Source: an uncultured Trichormus sp.
GTDB taxonomy: Bacteria; Cyanobacteriota; Cyanobacteriia; Cyanobacteriales; Nostocaceae
Length of the DNA stretch: 39,763 nt
Direction of reading: 5' to 3'
Assembly (NCBI GenBank): GCA_936914905.1
Contig: CAKZGI010000094.1
Span: forward strand, 1 to 39,763
This document shows positions 1-8,527 of this stretch, piece after piece (position 1 is the stretch's first letter; every line of letters begins with the position of its first letter). The notes under the pieces were generated by a model. That model ran no database searches, was not told the origin of the DNA, and saw only the letters and a list, made by a program, of their open reading frames with translations. The position numbers were made by a program, and so were the translations under genes.

Positions 1-117
1 CACCAGGGTCAGGGGGCATCATCTACCAGTTCTCCATCTACCCTTCTAGTGTATATATATTATTGGCACTCTTACACCTTATTTAATCTACTTTCCTTAG
101 TGAATACACACTTATTT

Positions 118-737
118 ATGGCATGTACACAAACAATTACCAGTCAGCTCATTTTAGATGCATCTCGTGGAATCTTTCTCCAACAGGGTTTTGGTGGTTC
201 CACTTTAGAAATCGCTCAAAAGGCAGGAATTTTGGAAGCGTCGATTTTCAAACCCTTTTCCACCAAACAAGAACTTTTTTTTTGCGTCAATGGGAATTCC
301 TGAAAAATGTCCTTTACCTAAGGAACTGGAGGCTTTTTCTGGTAAAGGAAATCTGAAGAAAAATCTAATTCAGGTGTGTCTTCAGATCTTAGAGTTTAAT
401 CGTCAAGTCGTGCCACGATTGATGATTTTGCGTTCCCGTGGTACTGCCATCCCAAAAATGATCAATAGACCAAATTCCAGACCTAGCCGGGATTTAAAGA
501 TATTTACCAATTTCCTAGAGAAGGAAATAGAACAAGGAAGGCTGGGCCCCAGAGATCCCCAAACTATTGCTATGATATTGCTAGGATTTAGGATCATTGA
601 TGAATTATGTTTTCTTAGAGAAGATGCACCCCACAGGAGATGTACTCACAGATGAGCAAATGTTTGTCCACCATCTTGTAGAGATTGTCTGGCAGGGAAT
701 TGCACCTATTCAAGATGACTCGCACAAAACAAATTAA
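118..737 (+). pseudogene. TetR/AcrR-family regulator, broken by two frameshifts
   Basis: The first 55 or so codons, from the ATG at 118, read as a TetR-type helix-turn-helix: an alpha-helical start, then GFGGSTLEIAQKAGI and a stretch ending STKQELFF. The frame is lost in a run of nine T at about 278-286. The ligand-binding domain continues in the next frame from about 287 to 620 (segments NLKKNLIQVCLQILEF and EQGRLGPRDPQTIAMILLG). A second shift near 620 moves the last 37 or so codons (DEQMFVHHLVEIVWQGI) to the third frame, which stops at 735-737. Joined, the pieces give about 206 residues, normal for the family. It lies just upstream of an exporter operon in the same direction, the usual place for a local repressor. 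I infer that repression of that operon is lost. The fold assignment is good; the ligand is unknown. Confidence 0.82.
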
Positions 738-762
738 ATAAAACTTTTTTTTGGATTATTAA

Positions 763-776
763 TAAGTGATTACTTA
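763..776. promoter_or_regulatory. 14-bp near-palindrome, possible TetR operator
   Basis: TAAGTGATTACTTA pairs with itself at six of seven positions. It lies between the broken regulator and the exporter operon, about 225 bp before the adaptor start. A symmetric site here is what a local TetR repressor would bind. This is inference from position and symmetry only. Confidence 0.3.
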
Positions 777-793
777 CATTTTATTTTTGGACG

Positions 794-904
794 ATGAGAA
801 ATAAAGAGCAGAAGGAAGAGTTTTTCCAGTCACTAATCAGTATTTCTTCAGCACAACTCACAAAAGTAACCCAATCAGGTGATGGCACACTGAATGTAGA
901 GTAA
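794..904 (+). CDS. possible 36-residue protein of unknown function
   Basis: A short open frame starts at ATG 794 and stops with TAA at 902-904. It encodes a hydrophilic peptide beginning MRNKEQKEEFFQ. No clear Shine-Dalgarno sequence precedes it and I recognise no family. It could be the upstream leader region of the exporter operon rather than a gene. Confidence 0.2.
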   Translation: MRNKEQKEEFFQSLISISSAQLTKVTQSGDGTLNVE

Positions 905-1001
905 GTTCTATAAAAGATAACTCTGTAACTCATCATCTGAGTATTTTCACATGTTAGCACAAGATTTTTAGTTGTTAGTACAAATCCTCCAAAATAATCA
1001 G

Positions 1002-2459
1002 ATGACTACGTACATACAAATTCCGTTGATTGGCAAAAAAGTTAAGCATCCAGTACGCTGGTTGATGGGCTTAATAACTGCTGGTGTTTTAGTCGTTGGA
1101 ACAATTACAGTTCTGAAAGTTAGACATCAGAACACAAATAAACAAGACATTAGTAAACTCACTGTTCCAGTTGCAGCAAAAAGCGTCACCGTGAGGATTA
1201 CAGCCAGTGGGAAGGTGCAACCAGTACAAAGCGTGAATATTAGTCCCAAAAATCCGGGAATTATCACCGATTTGGATATTGAACAGGGGGAAAAAGTCCA
1301 GAAGGGGCAAATTATTGCTCGTATGGATAATTCCGAGATTAAAATGCGAATTCTCCAGTATCAAGCTAATGTAGAGGAAGCCAAAGCACAATTAGCAGAG
1401 AGTCTGGCAGGAAGCCGTCCGGAAGAAATAGCCCAAGCTAAAGCCCGTGTAGCCCAAGCTAAAGCCCAACTAGCTATCATTCGTGGGGGGAATCGTTCTC
1501 AGGAAATTGATCAAGCTAAGGCTGCTGTAGATTCAGCTAAAGCGCAAGTAGAACTTACCCAAGCCAGGGTAAAACGTTATCAAGGATTAGCTAAAGCAGG
1601 GGCTATTTCCCAAGATTCCCTAGAACAATATATCAGTGAAAATAAAAGAGCAAAAGCTAGTTTAGAAGAAGCTCAACCCCGATTATCACTGCAAAAAGCT
1701 GGCAACCGCAACGAAGATATTAAAAGTCAGGAAGCTGTAGTTGCTCAAGAACAAGAAGCAATGCGAAGGCTGGAAAATGGCAACCGTCCTGAAGAAATTG
1801 CTCGACTTAAAGCCTCTGTAGCTGGGGCTGTAGCTCAGTTAAAACAGCAGGAAGTACAGTTGGAAGATACCATTATTCGTGCTCCTTTTGCGGGGGTTGT
1901 GACTCAAAAATACGCCAATATAGGGGCTTTTGTGACACCAACAACTTCGGCTTCTACGAGTACTTCAGCAACTTCTAGTTCAATTGTGGCTTTAGCAATG
2001 GGTTTAGAAGTTTTAGCTCAAGTTCCGGAAGCTGATATTGGTAGAATTAGGCAGGGACAGCAGGTGGAAATTGTTGCTGATAGTTATCCAGATCAAGTAT
2101 TTAAAGGTCGTGTACGCTTGATTGCACCTGAAGCTGTGGTAGAACAAGGTGTGACATCTTTTCAGGTGCGAGTGGTGATTGATAGTGGTGCAGATAAACT
2201 GCGTTCTGGCTTAAATGTTGATTTAACGTTTTTGGGCGATCGCATTAATGATGCTTTAACCTTACCAACGGTAGCAATTTTGACTGAAAATGGTAAAACT
2301 GGCGTACTAATACCAGATGCAAATAATAAACCCCAATTTCGAGAAATCACGATTGGAACCCAAATAAAAGACGAAACTCAGGTTTTAGAGGGAGTCAACA
2401 AGGGTGATTTGATATTTGTGAACCCACCCAAAGACTACAAAATTCAAAAAGCCAAATAA
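1002..2459 (+). CDS. HlyD/MacA-type periplasmic adaptor of an ABC exporter
   Basis: This membrane-fusion protein should link an inner-membrane ABC transporter to an outer-membrane channel. An N-terminal membrane anchor lies at residues 18-40. The first half of the biotin-lipoyl-like domain follows (VTVRITASGKVQPVQSVNIS). A long alpha-helical hairpin at about residues 105-285 carries repeated NRxEEI/EDI turns. The second lipoyl half (IIRAPFAGVVTQKYANIGAFV) and beta-barrel domains complete it, 485 residues in all. I chose ATG 1002 over an upstream TTG at 972 because it gives a conventional short basic N-terminus. The stop is 7 bp before the permease gene, so the two are surely co-transcribed. 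The substrate is unknown; MacA-like relatives move macrolides, lipids or peptides. A Ser/Thr-rich loop near residue 315 is low-complexity. Confidence 0.88.
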   Translation: MTTYIQIPLIGKKVKHPVRWLMGLITAGVLVVGTITVLKVRHQNTNKQDISKLTVPVAAKSVTVRITASGKVQPVQSVNISPKNPGIITDLDIEQGEKVQKGQIIARMDNSEIKMRILQYQANVEEAKAQLAESLAGSRPEEIAQAKARVAQAKAQLAIIRGGNRSQEIDQAKAAVDSAKAQVELTQARVKRYQGLAKAGAISQDSLEQYISENKRAKASLEEAQPRLSLQKAGNRNEDIKSQEAVVAQEQEAMRRLENGNRPEEIARLKASVAGAVAQLKQQEVQLEDTIIRAPFAGVVTQKYANIGAFVTPTTSASTSTSATSSSIVALAMGLEVLAQVPEADIGRIRQGQQVEIVADSYPDQVFKGRVRLIAPEAVVEQGVTSFQVRVVIDSGADKLRSGLNVDLTFLGDRINDALTLPTVAILTENGKTGVLIPDANNKPQFREITIGTQIKDETQVLEGVNKGDLIFVNPPKDYKIQKAK

Positions 2460-2466
2460 GAAAAAA

Positions 2467-3687
2467 ATGATGAACTTCCTAGAAAGCATTCAAATGGCGG
2501 GTAAAACCTTACTCGTCAATAAGTTACGTAGCGCCCTGACCATGTTAGGTATTACCATCGGTAATGGCTCAGTGATTGCGATGATTGGGATTGGGGAAGG
2601 GGGACAAAAATTTATAGCTAATCAACTAAATTCCTTGGGGTCGAATATTGTATTTGTTATTCCCGGTAATGAAGAAACTCAGCGGGTTTCTAGAGATGTT
2701 ACCAGAACTCTGGTTTTAGAAGATGCGAAAGCGATCACAACTCAAGTACCCACAATAGCAGTAACAACAGCCGAACTGAATAGTAGACAGGTAGTTACTT
2801 ATAAAAACCGAAATACTGATGTCAGTATTATTGGTACAACTCCCAGTTTTTTGACAGTGCGAGATTTTGAAGTAGCGACAGGACGATTTTTGACCGACAT
2901 AGACATGAAGCGCAGCAACCAAGTTGTGGTGTTAGGTGCAAAATTAAAAGAAAAACTTTTTGGGAATACTAACCCCGTCAGTCAGCAGATACGGATTAAA
3001 AATGCCAGCTTTCAAGTAATTGGAGTACTAACAAACAAAGGTTCAAATCTGGGCGTAGATTATGATGGTTCAGCATTAGTCCCAATTCTCACATCAGCAA
3101 ATCGGCTAGTGGGAAAAACCTCTCCCTATGGACTAGAAGTAACCTACATTGTTGCTTCCGCTAAAAATGCTGATAGTGTGGATGCCGCAGAGTTTCAAAT
3201 TACCAATTTACTGCGACAACGCCATAAACTCGTCGGTGAAGATGACTTTACCATCCGTACACAAAAAGATGCTTTACAAGCAGTAAGTCAAATTTCCTCT
3301 GCGTTGACAACCATGCTGGTTGCGATCGCTGGTATTTCCTTATTTGTTGGTGGCATTGGTATTATGAATATTATGCTCGTTTCTGTCACCGAACGCACTC
3401 AGGAAATTGGATTAAGAAAAGCAATTGGTGCTACCCAGCAAGACATTTTACTTCAGTTCATAATTGAAGCGGTAATTGTTTCAGTAATTGGCAGTTTAGT
3501 TGGTACTACAGTTGGTATCAGTTGCATACTATTAGTATCAGCCCTGACTCCCTTAGAAGCGAGTATTTCCATTGTTTCAATTACAATCGCTGTTGGTATT
3601 TCTGGTGGACTTGGATTATTTTTTGGCGTAGTTCCTGCGCGTCGTGCTGCTCAACTTGATCCAATTGTGGCATTAAGAAGTGCGTGA
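2467..3687 (+). CDS. MacB-type ABC exporter permease (FtsX domain)
   Basis: This is the membrane subunit of a MacAB-like mechanotransmission exporter. TM1 is at about residues 20-40 (LRSALTMLGITIGNGSV). A large periplasmic MacB core follows at about residues 50-265. Three C-terminal helices at about residues 280-395 form the FtsX domain with the hallmark GGIGIMNIMLVSVTERTQEIGLRKAIGA. Length is 406 residues. It lacks the fused ATPase of E. coli MacB; the ATPase is the next gene. The order adaptor-permease-ATPase is also that of devBCA (heterocyst glycolipid export), but this N-terminus is MacB-like rather than DevC-like, so I do not call it devC. Translation may begin at either of two adjacent ATGs (2467 or 2470). 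Confidence 0.88.
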   Translation: MMNFLESIQMAGKTLLVNKLRSALTMLGITIGNGSVIAMIGIGEGGQKFIANQLNSLGSNIVFVIPGNEETQRVSRDVTRTLVLEDAKAITTQVPTIAVTTAELNSRQVVTYKNRNTDVSIIGTTPSFLTVRDFEVATGRFLTDIDMKRSNQVVVLGAKLKEKLFGNTNPVSQQIRIKNASFQVIGVLTNKGSNLGVDYDGSALVPILTSANRLVGKTSPYGLEVTYIVASAKNADSVDAAEFQITNLLRQRHKLVGEDDFTIRTQKDALQAVSQISSALTTMLVAIAGISLFVGGIGIMNIMLVSVTERTQEIGLRKAIGATQQDILLQFIIEAVIVSVIGSLVGTTVGISCILLVSALTPLEASISIVSITIAVGISGGLGLFFGVVPARRAAQLDPIVALRSA

Positions 3688-3867
3688 GGAATTCTGATTG
3701 CTAAGTAATAAGTAATGAGTCGGAAGATTGATTATGCTAATTAAGCATCCTAATCATAAAAATGTTGCATTAATTGCAAAGAATTAAAACAGGGATTAGG
3801 AATTGAATCGTAGTTTAGTTTATCGTCATTGTGTGCAATTAATAATTCAAAGGAAGGATATATCTCC

Positions 3868-4632
3868 GTGTCTAAAACTCTAACTATAACCGATTTTAGT
3901 ATTCCTAATCCTGCACCACAAGTAGAAATCATTCGACTAGAGAATATCTTTAAAGTTTATGGTATTGGTGAAATAGAAGTAAAAGCACTAAATGATATCA
4001 ACTTAGTGATAGAAGAAGGTGAATATTGTGCAATTATGGGACCTTCTGGTTCGGGAAAATCTACAGCCATGAATATTATCGGTTGTTTAGATCGTCCCAG
4101 TTCGGGAAATTATTATTTAGATAATCTGAATGTAGCCCAAATCCGTGATACAGAATTGGCGCATATTCGCAATAAAAAGCTAGGATTCGTATTTCAACAA
4201 TTCCATTTATTAAACCAATTGACAGCGATGGAAAATGTGATGCTGCCAATGGTGTATGCTGGTGTTAAGCCTGGGGAAAGAAAAGAAAGGGCGATTGAAG
4301 CATTGATCAAAGTAGGTTTAGAAAAACGTCTCAATAATAAACCTACCCAATTATCAGGGGGACAACAACAAAGAGTAGCGATCGCCCGCGCTATTGTCAA
4401 CTCTCCCGTTGTTATTTTAGCTGATGAACCCACAGGCGGACTTGACTCCCGCACAACTCAAGAAGTTTTAGATATTTTTGGTGAATTAAATAGCCGTGGG
4501 ATTACAGTTGTCATGGTAACGCATGAAACTGAAGTTGCACGTCAAACTAAGAGGATTGTTTGGTTTCGTGATGGTGAAGTTGTCCATTCTCACGTCACTC
4601 CAGCAGAGTTAAATCAACTTGTGGTATCTTGA
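3868..4632 (+). CDS. ABC exporter ATPase (MacB/LolD-like)
   Basis: This is the ATP-hydrolysing subunit for the adjacent permease. It shows Walker [10 protein letters not shown] (residues 58-66), a Q-loop VFQQFHLL, signature [14 protein letters not shown], Walker [14 protein letters not shown] and H-loop VTHE. All residues needed for activity are present. I chose the GTG at 3868 because a strong purine-rich ribosome site (AGGAAGGA) ends about 9 nt upstream; a longer in-frame start at 3829 has none. A 180-bp gap separates it from the permease, so it may have its own promoter or be read through. Together with the two upstream genes it completes a tripartite efflux system lacking only an outer-membrane channel, which is usually encoded elsewhere. 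Confidence 0.88.
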   Translation: MSKTLTITDFSIPNPAPQVEIIRLENIFKVYGIGEIEVKALNDINLVIEEGEYCAIMGPSGSGKSTAMNIIGCLDRPSSGNYYLDNLNVAQIRDTELAHIRNKKLGFVFQQFHLLNQLTAMENVMLPMVYAGVKPGERKERAIEALIKVGLEKRLNNKPTQLSGGQQQRVAIARAIVNSPVVILADEPTGGLDSRTTQEVLDIFGELNSRGITVVMVTHETEVARQTKRIVWFRDGEVVHSHVTPAELNQLVVS

Positions 4633-4670
4633 TGATAGGTATTGAAGTCAAAAATAAACTGGATATATGA

Positions 4671-4886
4671 ATAAAGGAAAATACTTTCAATATTTTATGG
4701 ATTTCTCAAGATATAGCAGAACAAACTTGGCAAGTTTTTGAAACTTTTAATCAAGATAAACAATAGTCATTTACTGATTGTATTTATTGTGTTTTAATGA
4801 AGAAATATAATATTAAAGAAATATGTTCATTGGAATATCATTTTATAGAAATGGGATTTATTTGTTATCCTTTACAAGGACTTTAA
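4671..4886 (+). pseudogene. PIN-domain (VapC-like) toxin remnant
   Basis: Only the C-terminal half is legible. One frame reads a helix (QDIAEQTWQVFETFNQ), an in-frame TAG, then SFTDC, MKKYNIKEICSLEYHFIEMGF and a stop at 4884-4886. The spacing of SFTDC with the later EYHFIEMGF resembles the PIN nuclease core, in which acidic residues bind metal. The internal TAG could come from TGG or CAG/CAA by one transition. No N-terminal half and no antitoxin gene are visible, so this is a dead fragment of a toxin-antitoxin locus. It sits directly before the arfB relic. Confidence 0.55.
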
Positions 4887-4892
4887 ACCACC

Positions 4893-5331
4893 ATGCTGCA
4901 AATTACTAACAGAACCACCATCCCTATTAGGGAAATTAGTATTAGTGCAATTCGTTCTCAAGGTGCAGGTGGTCAAAATGTCAATAAAGTTGCCACAGCC
5001 ATTCATCTGCGTTTCGACATCAACGCCTCTTCATCACCGCTTTACCTTTACAAAGAACGCTTGCTTAATTTGGGATACCAGCGCATCACCAAAGATGGGA
5101 TAATCATTATTAAAGCCCAGCAACATCATTATTAAAGCCCAGCAACATCGGACTCAAGAACAGAATAAAGAAGATGCACTAAACCGTCTCCAAACCTTAA
5201 TCAAAAGCATCACCATCACTCCTGCAAAACGTAAACCCACAAAACCCACACAGCGCGCTAAAAATAAACGTATTGACAGTAAAACCAAGCACGGCGAAAT
5301 TAAAGCTCTACAAGGCAAAATTACAGAATGA
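4893..5331 (+). pseudogene. arfB: ArfB/YaeJ-type peptidyl-tRNA hydrolase, frameshifted by a tandem duplication
   Basis: ArfB rescues stalled ribosomes by hydrolysing peptidyl-tRNA in the A site. The gene starts MLQITNRTTIPIREI and has the catalytic GGQ motif in RSQGAGGQNVNK at residues 25-36. The basic C-terminal tail that enters the mRNA tunnel is also encoded (KRKPTKPTQRAKNKRI). Reading is cut at residue 80 because 22 nt are duplicated in tandem at 5106-5149. Removing one copy restores a single 138-residue frame to the TGA at 5329-5331, the normal length. The break therefore looks recent. As it stands the product would keep the GGQ domain but lose the tail needed for ribosome binding. Confidence 0.88.
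5106..5149 (+). repeat. exact 22-nt tandem duplication inside arfB
   Basis: Two identical 22-nt copies lie head to tail at 5106-5127 and 5128-5149. Because 22 is not a multiple of three, the second copy shifts the arfB frame and brings in a stop. The three bases before copy 1 also match the end of the unit. Confidence 0.95.
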
Positions 5332-5400
5332 GCTTTGAGGTATTTACAAACTCGAAGTTTTGCCTGTTTAAGCTGGCGTCCGAATTGGCTTGACATCGCT

Positions 5401-5876
5401 TTAACCCATCTCACCAGCAATAGTTCTTAAAATAGTTCTTAAAACAGAAATTTGACCTTCAAAATCTATTTCTTCAATTCGAGCCAGTAAATCATTCATT
5501 GCCTCAGTTGACTCATAATTATCTGGGATTCCCACTACTATATCCCCCATAGCTTCTGCCCAAACATACCAAACTAATAACTGGTTATTTTCTTTTAATG
5601 GCCCATAGGCACGAGAATAGTCTGTATCCTGACAGTTAACTATATCCTGCATAAAATTTCTAGTTGTTCCTCATCCGATAATTGTAAATAGTCTCCTAGC
5701 AACATTGGAGCTAATTCTGGTTCTGCAGCTGTGGGAGCAGCAGGAGTAATAGTATCACCCATTTTCTCATAAACAAAATATAGCCAAGCTAATTTAGCAT
5801 AGGTATCTAAGCCATTAAATTCTTCTACTGAATTTTGAGTTTCCTGACTCTGAGCTTGAGAATCAGATTTGTATAA
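5401..5876 (-). pseudogene. helical carotenoid protein (OCP N-domain-like), frameshifted relic
   Basis: On the minus strand the region from 5876 reads LDTYAKLAWLYFVYEKMGDT, ITPAAPTAAEPELAP and SDEEQLEIL. One base is then missing near 5650 and the protein continues in another frame with DTDYSRAYGPLKENN, LLVWYVWAEAMGDIVVGIP and EEIDFEGQISVLRTI. This is the all-helical carotenoid-binding fold of the orange carotenoid protein N-domain. The aromatic residues that line the carotenoid (the Tyr of FVYEKMG and the Trp of LVWYVW) are present, as is the Arg of ISVLR. A 12-nt tandem duplication near the 3' end repeats LRTI. The stop is at 5401-5403, and the start is unclear because a stop lies at 5877-5879. 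An intact paralogue lies about 3 kb away on the other strand. Confidence 0.8.
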
Positions 5877-6035
5877 TTAGGCTCTACCACCTGAAGAAGG
5901 ACATCTACTAATTAGCTAACCCTGGTTTTATCTGCCTTTTAATTGAGAAGAATATCTCTCTTATGGAGCAAGATTTAAGTAAGTTATTTGGATAAACTTA
6001 CCCCAGCAATGTTAATATTAATTAAGGTTTTAGTT

Positions 6036-6377
6036 ATGTCTGATAAAGTACAGTCTAATCCTAATGAAGCTTCCACTCACGATGCACAATTAGCTGCTGA
6101 ACAAATAGCTAGTGGTGAAAAAAAAGCACCAAATGTAGATAATGTAGATTTTGAAGCTGATTATGCCGCTGCACAGCAATTCAATGTCAGCGAAGTTGAC
6201 CGTACAGATGAAGGAAGAACTGCTGCTGAAACTGCTACTGCACCTCAATATGAAATTCCTGAACCAGAAGAGACTAAGACTGAAGTACAGCCAACAGGTA
6301 ATCCTGATGATTATCTAGACATGGCTAAGGAAATAGGTGCTTCTAGGACTGAGGCTGTAACAAGTATTAGTTATTAG
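6036..6377 (+). CDS. small acidic low-complexity protein of unknown function
   Basis: The start at ATG 6036 is chosen because AAGG lies about 8 nt upstream; the open frame itself extends further back. The 113-residue product is strongly acidic, rich in Ala, Glu, Asp and Thr, with no hydrophobic segment, and is probably soluble and partly disordered. The 3' end looks damaged. The frame closes with TAG at 6375-6377, while the +1 frame continues as LVISDDLVELALQKDQ to a TAA at 6427-6429 in the same style. A one-base indel near 6365 may therefore have clipped about 18 residues. The gene is divergent from the helical-carotenoid-protein relic. I recognise no named family. Confidence 0.6.
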   Translation: MSDKVQSNPNEASTHDAQLAAEQIASGEKKAPNVDNVDFEADYAAAQQFNVSEVDRTDEGRTAAETATAPQYEIPEPEETKTEVQPTGNPDDYLDMAKEIGASRTEAVTSISY

Positions 6378-6519
6378 TGATGATTTAGTAGAACTAGCTT
6401 TGCAAAAAGATCAAGCATCTGAAAAGTAATACCATGTTGGATTTTTCTCAACCTCAATAGGTTGGACTTTTAGCGTAAGCATTCAGCTTTTTCAGGCTAA
6501 CGCCAAAAATACCTATTTT

Positions 6520-6600
6520 ATAACAAAACCTGTTGATAACAAAACCTGTACCAAAACCCTGAAATCCTATTGATATCGTAACGATTTTATGGGATTTCAG
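6520..6600. repeat. 16-nt imperfect tandem repeat and a 12-bp hairpin
   Basis: At 6520-6551 a 16-nt unit is repeated with 14 of 16 positions the same. At 6559-6600 a hairpin follows with 12-bp arms (one G-T pair) and an 18-nt loop. The 258 bases between the acidic gene and the HAD gene hold no convincing gene; a 67-codon minus-strand frame runs through this repeat and looks fortuitous. The hairpin could end transcription of the converging genes, but there is no T run. Confidence 0.6.
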
Positions 6601-6687
6601 ACCTATATTGTGTAAATTGGCGAAGGTATTGTAATAATTAACCAATTTCTCAAACATTCTGACTCCTGAATCCTGAATTCTTACCTT

Positions 6688-7323
6688 TTAGCAATGTTTC
6701 ACTACATCTAATAATTCACTGGGATGGTGAATCAAAAAATCTGGATTTTGTTTAGCTAGTGCTTCTGGAGAATTGAAACCCCAACTCACTGCAATTACTT
6801 TGATATTCGCTTTTTTGGCAGCTTCTATATCTCTGGTTTCATCTCCCACATAAATCACTGTTTGGGGTTTAAGTTGTTTTTGCCTTAATACATTGTTAAT
6901 TATTGTGGTTTTACCAAAAATCGTTACTCCTGAGTATATAAATTCAAAGAGATAATTTAAGTTATGAAATTTCAGGAATTCAGTGACATTTTCGTGAGAA
7001 TTAGAGGTAATAACCCCCAGGCTATATCCTTGTTGATTAAGCTCTATTAACGCTTCTTTCACTCCAGATATAGGTTCTAATTCCGTAATTTTATTTTTCA
7101 ACTCTGATTTCACTTTTTTAACTAAAAAAGGTATTTTTAATAGAGATACACCTGAATATCTGATAATTTCTCTAGAGGTTAAATTCCTTAAAAGTGTAAG
7201 TTCATTGGGAGTAATTTGTATATAATCAAACTCTATAGCTAAACGATTAGCAATATTGACAAGAGCCTCTACTGTGTCTGCAATTGTCCCATCAAAATCA
7301 AATATTATTACTTTCTGGGTCAT
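6688..7323 (-). CDS. HAD-superfamily phosphatase (phosphoglycolate-phosphatase-like)
   Basis: This is a soluble phosphohydrolase of 211 residues. Motif I is IIFDFDGTIADT, with the nucleophile at D9 and acid/base at D11. A helical cap covers about residues 18-85. Motif II is VITSNS, the motif III lysine lies in FGKTT, and motif IV is YVGDETRDIEAA. This is subfamily IA, the layout of phosphoglycolate phosphatase and related housecleaning enzymes; the substrate cannot be read from sequence. Its start overlaps the end of queG by 26 nt on the same strand, so the two are translationally coupled. That pairing does not by itself suggest a tRNA role. Confidence 0.85.
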   Translation of the reverse strand: MTQKVIIFDFDGTIADTVEALVNIANRLAIEFDYIQITPNELTLLRNLTSREIIRYSGVSLLKIPFLVKKVKSELKNKITELEPISGVKEALIELNQQGYSLGVITSNSHENVTEFLKFHNLNYLFEFIYSGVTIFGKTTIINNVLRQKQLKPQTVIYVGDETRDIEAAKKANIKVIAVSWGFNSPEALAKQNPDFLIHHPSELLDVVKHC

Positions 7324-8269
7324 TCTTTAGCCTAGATACATCAAGATTAGCACGAGCATTTCTTCTTAACATTTCTGGTTTAATGCGCCGCAAGGCCGAT
7401 GCTGGAAATCGTTTATCCCACTCCTCTTCTGAGATTTGCGCTAATTCTACCAGCTTAGGTGATAAATTCCCATTATAAGGCTGAAAGTCTGTCACATCAG
7501 TTACTTGAGCAAAACGCTGATTCCAAGGACATACATCTTGACAAATATCACAACCTGCTACCCAGCCATGTAAATGGGGTGTAAGAGTTTCTGGTAATGT
7601 ATCTGCCCTATTTTCAATGGTATGATAGGCAATGCATTTGTTAGCATCTACTACAAACGGCTGGGTAATTGCACCAGTAGGACAAGCCTGTATACAGTTT
7701 GTACAAGTTCCACAATGTTGTGTAGCTTGACTATCGTTCTCCAATTTTATATTAGTTAATACTTCTCCCAAGAATACCCAAGAACCATACTCTCTAGTAA
7801 TTAGATTCCCATTTTTCGCAATCCAACCAATACCTGCCCTTTCAGCCCAGACCTTATCTTGCACAGGCCCAGTATCTGCATAATATCTAGCTTTAATCCC
7901 TTCACTCAAGGATTCTAACCATGTAGCTAATTGCTTGAGCTTTTTGTGCATGATTTTGTGATAATCCCGTCCCCAACCATAGCGAGAAATTTTTGCGTAT
8001 TCTTCACCTTCAGGACGTTGATCTGGTGTGTAATAATTCAGCGCCACACAGACAAGTGATCGCACATCTGGCATCACTAACCGAATATCCTGACGCTGGG
8101 GATTCTTCATCCATTCCATCTGTGCGTGATAACCCAGTTGGGTCCATGCTTGCAACCTCTGAGCCTCTTTCTTCTCTATCCCTTCTATAGCAGCAATCCC
8201 AACTTTGTGAAAACCAAACTCTTTAGCTTTCTCTTTAACTAAGCTGCTGTTTAAAGCACATTGATTCAT
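7298..8269 (-). CDS. queG: epoxyqueuosine reductase QueG
   Basis: QueG performs the last step of queuosine synthesis in tRNA, reducing epoxyqueuosine with a cobalamin and two [4Fe-4S] clusters. The catalytic acid is in RYYADTGPVQDK (D132). Cluster cysteines are CGTCTNCIQACP (186, 189, 192, 196) and CDICQDVCPWN (240, 243, 247). Length from the ATG at 8269 is 323 residues. A longer reading from 8299 is possible, but its leader does not look conserved. The 3' end overlaps the HAD gene. The intergenic region before it is shared with the divergent carotenoid-protein gene. No damage is visible. Confidence 0.93.
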   Translation of the reverse strand: MNQCALNSSLVKEKAKEFGFHKVGIAAIEGIEKKEAQRLQAWTQLGYHAQMEWMKNPQRQDIRLVMPDVRSLVCVALNYYTPDQRPEGEEYAKISRYGWGRDYHKIMHKKLKQLATWLESLSEGIKARYYADTGPVQDKVWAERAGIGWIAKNGNLITREYGSWVFLGEVLTNIKLENDSQATQHCGTCTNCIQACPTGAITQPFVVDANKCIAYHTIENRADTLPETLTPHLHGWVAGCDICQDVCPWNQRFAQVTDVTDFQPYNGNLSPKLVELAQISEEEWDKRFPASALRRIKPEMLRRNARANLDVSRLKNDPESNNI

Positions 8270-8527
8270 TTTTTTTATCTGCCATTTTGCCAGACACACC
8301 CTGATTAAATTTTAACTTTCAACTTAACTAAGGGGCATATTATACACTATTTACTGAATATATACATTTGATCTTGCTACTCAATCTATATGTAAACTTT
8401 ATTTGTAATTTGTTAAGAAATAATGCAGAATAATTTACAAGAGGTCAAGCAACCCAGAGTGATGCCAGCCTCCCACTAATTAACAGACTATTTAAGACTA
8501 TTTAGTTAATAAACTGTGGTGAACATA
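8270..8527. promoter_or_regulatory. divergent promoter region between queG and the carotenoid-protein gene
   Basis: These 258 AT-rich bases hold no gene and must contain the promoters of both flanking genes. I see no strong ribosome site before the carotenoid-protein ATG and no convincing NtcA-type (GTA-N8-TAC) box, but I did not align every position. Confidence 0.4.

Noticed and set aside
1-117. Upstream extension of the TetR frame from the window edge
   Set aside because: The frame is open but its text does not look like TetR, and the ATG at 118 gives a normal family start.
1002-4632. devBCA heterocyst glycolipid exporter
   Set aside because: The gene order is the same, but the permease N-terminus and periplasmic core are MacB-like, not DevC-like. 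Only a MacAB-type call is safe.
5988-6035. Earlier start for the small acidic protein
   Set aside because: The extra residues are hydrophobic and unlike the rest, while ATG 6036 has a ribosome site.
6454-6657. 67-codon open frame on the minus strand
   Set aside because: It covers a 16-nt repeat and a hairpin, has odd composition and no ribosome site.
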